A DNA stretch of 64,000 bases, taken from contig NZ_JAOCAH010000013.1 of assembly GCF_029839275.1 (NCBI RefSeq), forward strand, positions 87,020 to 151,019, written 5' to 3'. The notes under the pieces are model-generated. The model made no database searches. It was not told the origin of the DNA and saw nothing but the letters and a program-made list of their open reading frames with translations. This document shows positions 46,922-54,603 of this stretch, piece after piece. This DNA comes from Pseudomonas sp. GD03944. GTDB taxonomy: Bacteria; Pseudomonadota; Gammaproteobacteria; Pseudomonadales; Pseudomonadaceae. The translations under genes and the position numbers were made by a program. Each line of letters starts with the position of its first letter. The stretch's first letter is position 1.

Positions 46922-47411
46922 GGCTGCCTCCAGATGTCCTGTCGGCGAGAGCGCGAATCGCCCTACCCGGACGTCTTTCTTGTGATTGTTCTGACGAGAA
47001 GGCTAGACGGGTCGATCGCAGCGCATCAGAGGTCAGTCCGATGCAACCAACAGCAAACCGACGATGGCCCGGCAGCCGTGCTCTACCCGGTAAGACTCGA
47101 GAAATAAACGGGACCAAAGACACAGCGCTTCATGACACATGTCTCAGCATAGGGCGATTTCGCCACGTTGCACAGCAGCGCCAGCAAATACTGGCCTATG
47201 GCCCATCCACCGGTGAATCGCCAGCGTGTCGAACAGGCGTTTCGACCGCCGGACCTGTGATACCGGGTCGATTGCCTGCGAACATTCCTCAGGTTGATGG
47301 AAAATGCGCGGTAAAACGCACAAAAAGGAGGCCTTTTGGCCGTTGTTGTCATATTCCGCTCAGCGATGCCTTGGCTATAATCCGGGCATCACCGTTCAAA
47401 GGGATTTCACT
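46922..47411. other. Divergent MHS transporter/retS intergenic region
   Basis: No gene is supported in these 490 bases. The left part should hold the transporter promoter. A short hairpin AAAAGG-AGG-CCTTTT lies near 47323-47337. The retS promoter is at the right end. Base composition is somewhat less GC-rich than the neighbours. Confidence 0.5.
47354..47381 (+). promoter_or_regulatory. Candidate promoter of retS
   Basis: A perfect -10 TATAAT at 47376-47381 with a weak -35 TTCCGC 16 bases upstream. It predicts a leader of about 25 bases before the GTG start. Confidence 0.5.
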
Positions 47412-50192
47412 GTGCACCGGCTCAGGATCGCCATGGGTTCGATTATCGGCATCATGCTGATGGCGCTTGCCGTATTACCGGTGCAGGCAGCGCAGACCTC
47501 TGGCTGGTCGCAACTGAGTGATCCCGCCTCCACCCTGCAACTGTCGGACGTGCGCTCTGCACGCTACCGCCCGCAATTCCAGGCCACCGCCCTCGATGGG
47601 CTCTACACCACCGGCGGCGAAAGCGCGCTCTGGCTTCACCACCGCTTGCCGGCGAATTCGCAGCCGCAGATGCTGCGGGTGTTCGCGCCCTACCTGGCCT
47701 ATCTGGACCTGTACGTGCTGCAGGGCGACGAGCTGCTGGCCCACTCGCGCACCGGCAGCAAGCTGCCGCTGTCCGAGCGTCCCCTGAACAGCCGCGACTT
47801 CCTGCTGCCGCTACCCCTGGCGGATGCACCGCTGGACATCTACCTGCGCCTGTCGTCGGAACATGCCCTGCGCCCGGCCATCACCCTGCAGAGCGCCTAC
47901 GAAATGGCTGCCGATGACAGCCAGCCGCTGCTGTTCGGCCTGCTGCTCGGCGGCCTCGGCATGCTGGTGCTCTACAACCTCGTGCGCTTCGCCTACAACC
48001 GTGCCGTCAGCGGCCTGTGGCTGGCCGCCACGCAGGCCGGTTTGTGGGTCACGGCCATCAGCCTGCTGGGCGTTAGCACGCCCTGGCTCGGCCAATGGCA
48101 GACCCTGCAGCCGCAGATCGCCAACCTGTCGATGCTGGCGACCATGCTGTTCGCCCTGGCCTTCACCGCGAGCTTTTTCCGCCAGGTCTGCCCGACCACC
48201 TCACTGGGCCGCCTGATCCTCGCCGAGATCGCCCTGATCGGCCTGGTGTCCCTGGTGCTGCTGGTGGCCACCGACCTGCTGCTCAATCAGTTGATCTACA
48301 TCCTCAGCGCCATCGTCGGCATGAGTATCCTGCTGGTCGCGCTGTACCACTGGCGGCACGGCTACCTGCCGGCGCGCCTGTTCAGCCTGGCGTTCCTGCT
48401 GTTCACCGCGACCTTCCTGGCGTCGCTGCCGGTGCTGTTCGGCTACTGGGCGGTACCGACCAACTGGCTGATCTACGGTCTGTTCAGCAGCACCGTGGCC
48501 GCGGGTTTCCTGCTGAGCATGGCGCTGACCGAGCGACAGCGACGCATCCTGCAGGACGAATTCAGCACCAGCCGGGCCCTGGCCGCCAGTTCCGCCGAAC
48601 TCAAGGCCAAGGCCGATTTCCTCGCCAAGATCAGCCACGAAATCCGTACCCCCATGAACGGGGTACTGGGCATGACCGAGCTGCTCCTCGGCACGCCGCT
48701 CTCCGCCAAGCAGCGCGACTACGTGCAGACCATCCACAGTTCGGGCAACGAGCTGCTCACCCTGATCAACGAAATCCTCGACATCTCCAAGCTGGAGTCC
48801 GGGCAGATCGAGCTGGACGACGTGCAGTTCGACCTCGCCGCGCTGATCGAGGACTGCCTGGACATCTTCCGCGCCAAGGCCGAGCAGCAGAAGGTCGAGC
48901 TGATCAGCTTCATGCAGCCCCAGGTTCCCCGGGTGGTCAGTGGCGACCCCACGCGCCTGCGCCAGACCCTGCTCAGCCTGCTGGACAACGCCTTCAAGCA
49001 GACCGACGAAGGCGAGATCCTGCTGGTGGTGGCCATCGACACCGGCGCCGCCAAGCCGCGCCTGCGCATCGCCGTGCAGGACAGCGGTCGCCCCCTGGAG
49101 GCCAGCGAGCGCGATGCGCTGCTCAACGCCGAGCTGCACAGCAAGGACTTCCTCGCCGCCACCAAGCTCGGCGGTCGTCTGGGCCTGATCATCGCCCGTC
49201 AGCTGGTGCGCCTGATGGAAGGCGAATTCGGCATCCAGAGCGGCGGCAACCAGGGCTCGACCCTGTGGGTCACCCTGCCGCTGGACAGCGAACGCCTGCA
49301 GCACCCCACCGCCGACCTCGACGGCCCGCTGCAGGACGCCCGCCTGCTGGTGGTGGACGACAACGACACCTGCCGCAAGGTCCTGGTGCAGCAGTGCAGC
49401 GCCTGGGGCCTGAACGTCAGCGCCGTGCCGTCCGGCAAGGAGGCCCTGGCCCTGCTACGGACCAAGGCGCACCTGGGCGAATACTTCGATGCAGTGCTGC
49501 TCGACCAGGACATGCCCGGCATGACCGGCATGCAGCTGGCGGCCAAGATCAAGGAAGACCCGAGCCTCAACCACGACATCCTGCTGGTCATGCTCACCGG
49601 GATCAGCAATGCGCCGAGCAAGATCATCGCGCGCAACGCCGGGGTCAAACGCATCCTCGCCAAGCCGGTGGCCGGCTACACCCTCAAGGCCACCCTGGCG
49701 GACGAGCTCGGCCAGCGCGGCAACACGCCGTCGCCGCTGTTCACCCCGACCGATGTCACCCCGCCGCTGGATGTGCCGGGCGACTTCCGCATCCTGGTGG
49801 CCGAGGACAACAGCATCTCGACCAAGGTCATCCGCGGCATGCTTGGCAAGCTCAACCTGCGCCCAGACACCGCCAGCAATGGCGAGGAAGCGCTCAACGC
49901 CATGAAAGCCCAGCACTACGACCTGGTGCTGATGGACTGCGAAATGCCGGTACTCGACGGCTTCTCGGCCACCGAGCAGCTGCGCGCCTGGGAGGCGACC
50001 GAGCAGCGTGACCGCACGCCGGTGGTGGCGCTGACCGCGCACATCCTCAGCGAGCACAAGGAGCGTGCCAAGCAGGTCGGCATGGACGGCCACATGGCCA
50101 AGCCGGTGGAGCTGTCGCAACTGCGCGAGCTGATCGAATACTGGATCGCCGAACGCGAATCCCGTCGCCGGCACAGCGTCATCCCCTCCTGA
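47412..50192 (+). CDS. retS: Hybrid sensor histidine kinase RetS
   Basis: A 926-residue inner-membrane hybrid sensor. A signal peptide is followed by a periplasmic 7TMR-DISMED2 domain, seven membrane helices (about 175-380), a HisKA domain with SHEIRTPMNG (H409), a HATPase-like domain and two receivers with Asp698 (LLDQDMPG) and Asp842 (LMDCEMP). The ATPase domain keeps the N-box Asn (LLDNAFKQT), but the G1 box reads DSGRP instead of DxGxG. That fits RetS, which acts mainly by binding and blocking GacS rather than as a normal kinase. Position after purD matches P. aeruginosa. I chose GTG 47412 with AAAGGGA upstream; ATG 47433 is an alternative. RetS holds cells in the motile, acute-infection mode. 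Confidence 0.9.
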   Translation: MHRLRIAMGSIIGIMLMALAVLPVQAAQTSGWSQLSDPASTLQLSDVRSARYRPQFQATALDGLYTTGGESALWLHHRLPANSQPQMLRVFAPYLAYLDLYVLQGDELLAHSRTGSKLPLSERPLNSRDFLLPLPLADAPLDIYLRLSSEHALRPAITLQSAYEMAADDSQPLLFGLLLGGLGMLVLYNLVRFAYNRAVSGLWLAATQAGLWVTAISLLGVSTPWLGQWQTLQPQIANLSMLATMLFALAFTASFFRQVCPTTSLGRLILAEIALIGLVSLVLLVATDLLLNQLIYILSAIVGMSILLVALYHWRHGYLPARLFSLAFLLFTATFLASLPVLFGYWAVPTNWLIYGLFSSTVAAGFLLSMALTERQRRILQDEFSTSRALAASSAELKAKADFLAKISHEIRTPMNGVLGMTELLLGTPLSAKQRDYVQTIHSSGNELLTLINEILDISKLESGQIELDDVQFDLAALIEDCLDIFRAKAEQQKVELISFMQPQVPRVVSGDPTRLRQTLLSLLDNAFKQTDEGEILLVVAIDTGAAKPRLRIAVQDSGRPLEASERDALLNAELHSKDFLAATKLGGRLGLIIARQLVRLMEGEFGIQSGGNQGSTLWVTLPLDSERLQHPTADLDGPLQDARLLVVDDNDTCRKVLVQQCSAWGLNVSAVPSGKEALALLRTKAHLGEYFDAVLLDQDMPGMTGMQLAAKIKEDPSLNHDILLVMLTGISNAPSKIIARNAGVKRILAKPVAGYTLKATLADELGQRGNTPSPLFTPTDVTPPLDVPGDFRILVAEDNSISTKVIRGMLGKLNLRPDTASNGEEALNAMKAQHYDLVLMDCEMPVLDGFSATEQLRAWEATEQRDRTPVVALTAHILSEHKERAKQVGMDGHMAKPVELSQLRELIEYWIAERESRRRHSVIPS

Positions 50193-50198
50193 GCCCCG

Positions 50199-51284
50199 TC
50201 AGGGGTTGAAGAACACCAGGGCATGGATCGGCGGCAAGGTGCCGCTCAACCGATCCCAGGTCGTGCCCTGATCCCGCGACAGCCACAGGTTGCCGGTGGT
50301 CGACCCCAGCGCCAGGCACTCGCCGGCGGCATCGATCGCCAGGCCATGGCGGTACACCAGATCGAAGCAATTCTCCTGTGGCAGCCCCGCCTCCAGCACC
50401 GTGAAGCTGCGCCCCGCATCCCGGGTGCGGGTGACCACCAGGCGCTGGGCGACGGGTACCCGGCACTCGTCCTTGACCGCCGGCACGAACCAGGCGGTCT
50501 GCGGGTCGCGCGGATGCACCGCCACGGTAAAGCCGAAGGTCGACGGGCCGGCCTCGGTGATTTCCTGCCACTGGGCTGCGCCGTCGCGGCTGAGGAAGAT
50601 GCCATTGTGGTGCTGCACCCACAGGGTGTCCGGCTCGGCGGGGCAGGCGACCATGCGGTGCGGGTCCTGCACCTCTGGTGTGCCTTCCAGCTCCGGCGGC
50701 ATGTAGGCCGCGCGCATGCCCCGGGTCTGGCAGGACCAGGTCGCGCCTGCGTCGTCGCTGCACCACACGCCACCACAGGACACCGCCACACTGAGCCGGG
50801 CGCTGTCGCGCGGGTCCACGCAGATCGAATGAATGCCCGGGTGGTCGTAGCCGCCGCCGAACCATTGGGCCCGCTCCGGCCGCTGCCACAGTGCTTCGTT
50901 CAACTGCCAGGAGTCGCCGTGGTCATCGGAGCGGAACAGCGCCCCGGGCAGGGTGCCCGCCCAGAGCGTGCCGGGCTGGTCGGCACCGCCGGCCTCCAGG
51001 GACCAGATCATCTCCACCGACGGGCCATCCGTCACCGCCGGGTCGCGGGTGAACGCCGGGGCGGCGATCTCCTGCCAACTGGCACCGCCGTCGGTCGAGC
51101 GCCATAGCTTCGGTCCGAAGTGCCCCAGGTGCAGTGCCGCGTACAGGTAGCCGTCACGGCGGTCGGCCAGCACCATGCTCACTGGCTCGCCGAGAAAATC
51201 GGTGCGCCGCAGGCGCCAGCCTGAGGCCTGGGATTCGAAGGTCAGCAGGCCTTTGCGTGTGGCCACATACAGCAATGACGCCAT
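50199..51284 (-). CDS. BNR/Asp-box repeat beta-propeller protein
   Basis: A 361-residue protein built of Asp-box repeats. Six are visible: STDGGASW, SDDHGDSW, SDDAGATW, SRDGAAQW, TRDAGRSF and SRDQGTTW. They imply a sialidase-like or YCF48-like beta-propeller. There is no signal peptide, so it is probably cytosolic, and no FRIP motif or sialidase catalytic set is evident, so naming it a sialidase would be wrong. It lies 21 bases after a ThiS/MoaD-like gene on the same strand, and the pair is probably an operon. I remember this pair from other proteobacteria, but its role is unknown. It converges with retS, stop to stop, 6 bases apart. Confidence 0.82.
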   Translation of the reverse strand: MASLLYVATRKGLLTFESQASGWRLRRTDFLGEPVSMVLADRRDGYLYAALHLGHFGPKLWRSTDGGASWQEIAAPAFTRDPAVTDGPSVEMIWSLEAGGADQPGTLWAGTLPGALFRSDDHGDSWQLNEALWQRPERAQWFGGGYDHPGIHSICVDPRDSARLSVAVSCGGVWCSDDAGATWSCQTRGMRAAYMPPELEGTPEVQDPHRMVACPAEPDTLWVQHHNGIFLSRDGAAQWQEITEAGPSTFGFTVAVHPRDPQTAWFVPAVKDECRVPVAQRLVVTRTRDAGRSFTVLEAGLPQENCFDLVYRHGLAIDAAGECLALGSTTGNLWLSRDQGTTWDRLSGTLPPIHALVFFNP

Positions 51285-51305
51285 GAACGCCCTCCTGATG
51301 CCCGA

Positions 51306-51575
51306 TCAGCCGCCAGACAGCGCCTGCACCACATAGACCTCGGCATCGGCGGTCAGTGGGTCGCTCAGGTGCTGGCGATCGGCAATCGATTCGGCATCGA
51401 TGAAAATCGTCACGTGGCGGCGCACGCGTCCCTGGTCGTCGAGCAGGTAGCTGCGCAGCCGTGGGTTCAGCGCGAACACCTGGTCCATGGCCGCGCCAAC
51501 CGTGTCTGCCCGCACCGCGCAGTCCGGCACGTCGAGGTGTCGCTGCAGGTTGGGCGTGAAGCGCACCGTGGCCAT
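51306..51575 (-). CDS. ThiS/MoaD-family ubiquitin-like sulfur carrier
   Basis: An 89-residue protein with the beta-grasp pattern of MoaD/ThiS: VRFTPNLQRHLD at the start, AMDQVFALNPRLRSYLL for the helix, and VTIFIDAESI then DPLTADAEVYVVQALSGG to the end. The C-terminal Gly-Gly needed for adenylation and thiocarboxylation is intact. No E1-like MoeB/ThiF gene is nearby, and it is not in a molybdopterin or thiamine cluster, so the partner is unknown. The neighbouring BNR protein is the likely functional partner. The start at 51575 is the family start. Confidence 0.85.
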   Translation of the reverse strand: MATVRFTPNLQRHLDVPDCAVRADTVGAAMDQVFALNPRLRSYLLDDQGRVRRHVTIFIDAESIADRQHLSDPLTADAEVYVVQALSGG

Positions 51576-51786
51576 GCCGGGCTCCGCTGAAGGGTACGGG
51601 TGGAAGGTATAGACGATCCGCGGCCACCACCGCGTGCCACATGCCGGACGGTCACGCCGCCGGGATTTTCACGCCCGGCGCTGGTGATCCGCCCGCCAAT
51701 CCCCGATCATGCAGCCCGGCCTGCCGACTCCCGCGCGACGGGCTTCTACACTGTGCCCAACCCTTGCCCCGAGACGAGTACCTTTC

Positions 51787-52383
51787 ATGACGTCCGAGCT
51801 GTTCAGTCTGTATTTGAAGTTGCTGGTGCTCTACAGCCCGTTCTTCGTCCTGTCCTGCTTCATCGGCCTGAGCCGCGGCTACACGGTGAAGGAGCGCAAG
51901 AAGCTGGCCTGGAAGGTGGCCACCGGCGTGCTGATCGCCAGCGTGCTGCTGTACCTGTTCGGCAAGCACATCTTCACCCTGTTCGGCATCACCATCGACG
52001 CCTTCCGCATCGGCGCCGGCAGCGTGCTGTTCATCTCGGCGCTGGGCATGGCCCAGGGCAAGTCGGCGGTGCAGAGCGACAACGTGCAGCAGGACGTGAC
52101 CATCGTGCCGCTGACCATCCCCCTGACCGTGGGTCCCGGCACCATCGGTGCACTGCTGCTGATGGGCGCCAGTCAGCCGCACTGGGACGACAAGCTGCTG
52201 GCCATCGTCGCCATCGCCCTGGCCAGCCTCACCGTGGGCGTGGTGCTTTACCTGTCCAACCAGTTCGAGCGCCTGCTGGGCGACCAGGGCCTGCAGATCG
52301 TCAGCCGCCTGATGGGCCTGTTCGTCTGCGCCCTGGCCGCGCAGATCATCTTCACCGGGGTGAAGAACTACCTCGCCTTGTAA
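51787..52383 (+). CDS. MarC-family integral membrane protein
   Basis: A 198-residue inner-membrane protein with six predicted helices, of the MarC/YhgN/SnatA family. Features are FVLSCFIGLSRGYTVKER near the N-terminus, FRIGAGSVLFISALGMAQG, the conserved VPLTIPLTVGPGTIGALLL and the C-terminal RLMGLFVCALAAQIIFTGV. Despite the name, MarC does not confer multidrug resistance; some members affect amino-acid export. I chose ATG 51787 (MTSELFSLYLK); the upstream open frame lacks similarity. An inverted repeat follows 21 bases downstream. Confidence 0.9.
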   Translation: MTSELFSLYLKLLVLYSPFFVLSCFIGLSRGYTVKERKKLAWKVATGVLIASVLLYLFGKHIFTLFGITIDAFRIGAGSVLFISALGMAQGKSAVQSDNVQQDVTIVPLTIPLTVGPGTIGALLLMGASQPHWDDKLLAIVAIALASLTVGVVLYLSNQFERLLGDQGLQIVSRLMGLFVCALAAQIIFTGVKNYLAL

Positions 52384-52404
52384 CCCCCGTACGATGCCGC
52401 TCCC

Positions 52405-52479
52405 GTAGGGTGGACGACGCTTCACCCGTCCACCACCCGCAACCGCCATGGTGGACGAAAAAATCGTCGTCCACCCTAC
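52405..52479. repeat. 15-bp inverted repeat of the GTAGGGTGGA type
   Basis: GTAGGGTGGACGACG (52405-52419) and its exact inverse CGTCGTCCACCCTAC (52465-52479) enclose 45 bases. Related arms occur at 43509-43538 and near 54580. The 317-base stretch between marC and atzF holds this element and the sigma-54 promoter, and no gene. Confidence 0.85.
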
Positions 52480-52642
52480 ATGCGACCTGGCGCTGAAGCC
52501 GCTCCTGCATATCGTCGGCCGCACGAAGCTGCACCATAAGTTTGCAAGCCGGCCCCGGCACGGTGCACCGCGCACGGCGATCACCCCCTGAAAATGTCGC
52601 GAAAAATCCTCAACCCCTTGAAAACAGAGGGCCGTACAGAAC

Positions 52643-52658
52643 TGGCACCCCCCTTGCT
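52643..52658 (+). promoter_or_regulatory. Sigma-54 (RpoN) promoter of the urea operon
   Basis: TGGCACCCCCCTTGCT has the invariant GG and GC of the -24/-12 elements with exactly ten bases between them, and matches the RpoN consensus TGGCAC-N5-TTGCW. It lies 42 bases before the chosen atzF start. A GGTGCACC dyad at 52562-52569 and TGCACCA at 52530-52536 are candidate half-sites for an NtrC-type activator, but neither is a full consensus site. Confidence 0.8.
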
Positions 52659-52700
52659 CTAGCGATTCCATCACTTGGATACAAGATGGGATTCCACAGC

Positions 52701-54506
52701 ATGTCCAACACCCTCACCACCGCCTTCACCCTGACCGACTGGCAACAGGCCTACCGCGACCAGTTGCAGCCTGCAGACCTGCTGCACGCCCTGCGCGAGC
52801 AACTCGGCAGCGACGACAACGCCTGGATCAGTTTGGTCAGCCCCGCCCAGCTCGACGCCCAGCTCGGCGAACTGGCCAGCCTGCTGGAGCAGGCCGGTGC
52901 GCTCGACAAGCTGCCGCTGTACGGCGTGCCCTTCGCCATCAAGGACAACATCGACGCCGCCGGCTGGACCACCAGCGCTGCGTGCCCGGCCTTCGCCTAC
53001 GAGGCTGAAGCCGACGCCACCGTGGTCGCCCGCCTGCGTGCCGCCGGTGCGATCCTGATCGGCAAGACCAACCTCGACCAGTTCGCCACCGGTCTGGTCG
53101 GCACCCGCTCCCCCCATGGCGCGGTGAGCAACACCTTCAACCCGGCCTACGTCAGCGGCGGCTCCAGCTCCGGCTCGGCCAGCGTGGTCGCCCGTGGCCT
53201 GGTGCCGTTCGCCCTGGGCACCGACACCGCCGGTTCCGGCCGCGTGCCGGCCGGGTTCAACAACATCGTCGGCCTCAAACCGAGCAAAGGCTGGCTGTCC
53301 AACACCGGCCTGGTGCCGGCCTGCCGCACCGTGGACTGCATCTCGGTGTTCGCCCTCAGCGTGGCCGACGCCCAGGCCGTGGCCGACATCGCCGGCGGCT
53401 ACGATGCCAGCGACGCCTATTCGCGCAAGAATCCGAACAGCGCCCCGGTGGACATGCCCGCCGCGCCGACCTTCGCCGTGCCGGACACCCTGGAGTTCTT
53501 CGGTGACACGCAGAACCAGGCCGCGTTCGAGCAGGCCCTGGATGCCCTGCGCGCCCAGGGCGTGACCCTGGTGCCGATCGACTTCAGCCCCTTCAAGGAA
53601 CTGGCCGAGCAGCTGTACTACGGCTCCTGGGTCGCCGAACGCACCGTGGCCACCGAAGCCACCCGCACCAGCCAGCCCGAGGCGATGGACCCGGTGGTCC
53701 GCGGCATCGTCGAAGGCGGCCTGAAGTACAGCGCCTGCGACGCCTACAAGGCCGAATACCTGCGGGCCGAGCTGAGCCGCCGCATCAACGATGCCCTGGC
53801 CCCGTTCGATGCCCTGGTGGTGCCGACCTCGCCGACCATCCGTACCCTCGAGGAGATGAAGCAGGAGCCGGTGCTGTTCAACAGTCAGTTCGGCACCTAC
53901 ACCAACTTCACCAACCTCGCCGACCTGTCCGCCCTGGCCGTGCCCGCCGGGATGCGCCAGGACGGCTTGCCTGCCGGCATCACCCTGCTCGCCCCGGCCT
54001 GGCACGACCATGCCCTGGCGGCGTTCGGCAAGCGCTGGCAAGCCGCCCTCGGCCTGCCGATGGGCGCCACCGGCCGTGCCCTGCCGGCCCAGCCGAAAGC
54101 CATCGGACCGCGCCCGGGCAGCGTACGCGTGGCCGTGGTCGGTGCGCACCTGACCGGCATGCCGCTGAACTTCCAGCTGACCACCCGCGACGCGGTGCTG
54201 GTGGAACAGACCCTGACCGCCCCCGACTACCGCCTCTACGCCCTGGCCGGCACCGTGCCGCCGAAACCCGGTCTGGCCAAGGCCGCCGACGGCACCTCGA
54301 TCATCGTCGAGCTGTGGGACATCCCCCTGGCGCGCTTCGGCGAGTTCGTCGCCGAGATCCCCGCACCGCTGGGCATCGGCAACCTGACCCTGGTCGATGG
54401 CCGCAGCGTGAAAGGCTTCATTTGCGAGCCCTGGGCCCTGAGCGATGCGCGGGACATCACCAGCTTCGGCGGGTGGCGCGCGTTCATCGCCAGCACCAAG
54501 GCCTGA
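52701..54506 (+). CDS. atzF: Allophanate hydrolase
   Basis: A 601-residue cytosolic amidase that hydrolyses allophanate to ammonia and CO2, the second step of urea amidolysis. The amidase-signature domain has the catalytic Lys in FAIKDNIDAAG, the cis-Ser in VSGGSSSGSAS and the nucleophile Ser in GTDTAGSGRVPAG. The C-terminal domain (from about residue 465; VVGAHLTGMPLNFQL, PPKPGLAK, ELWDIPLARFGEFV) is specific to allophanate hydrolases. ATG 52701 and ATG 52686 are both possible starts. It is the first gene after the sigma-54 promoter and precedes urea carboxylase by 97 bases. Confidence 0.94.
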   Translation: MSNTLTTAFTLTDWQQAYRDQLQPADLLHALREQLGSDDNAWISLVSPAQLDAQLGELASLLEQAGALDKLPLYGVPFAIKDNIDAAGWTTSAACPAFAYEAEADATVVARLRAAGAILIGKTNLDQFATGLVGTRSPHGAVSNTFNPAYVSGGSSSGSASVVARGLVPFALGTDTAGSGRVPAGFNNIVGLKPSKGWLSNTGLVPACRTVDCISVFALSVADAQAVADIAGGYDASDAYSRKNPNSAPVDMPAAPTFAVPDTLEFFGDTQNQAAFEQALDALRAQGVTLVPIDFSPFKELAEQLYYGSWVAERTVATEATRTSQPEAMDPVVRGIVEGGLKYSACDAYKAEYLRAELSRRINDALAPFDALVVPTSPTIRTLEEMKQEPVLFNSQFGTYTNFTNLADLSALAVPAGMRQDGLPAGITLLAPAWHDHALAAFGKRWQAALGLPMGATGRALPAQPKAIGPRPGSVRVAVVGAHLTGMPLNFQLTTRDAVLVEQTLTAPDYRLYALAGTVPPKPGLAKAADGTSIIVELWDIPLARFGEFVAEIPAPLGIGNLTLVDGRSVKGFICEPWALSDARDITSFGGWRAFIASTKA

Positions 54507-54603
54507 CGCCTTTCCTTTCCCTGCCAGCCCATGAACAAGCCGGTGGAAACCGCCTCGCGGTTTTCCACGGGGTGACCATCCACCCTACGATGAGGGATCG
54601 ACC

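Noticed and set aside
50199..51284. Naming the BNR protein a sialidase or glycosyl hydrolase
   Set aside because: Asp boxes alone define a propeller fold. No FRIP motif, catalytic triad set or signal peptide was seen.
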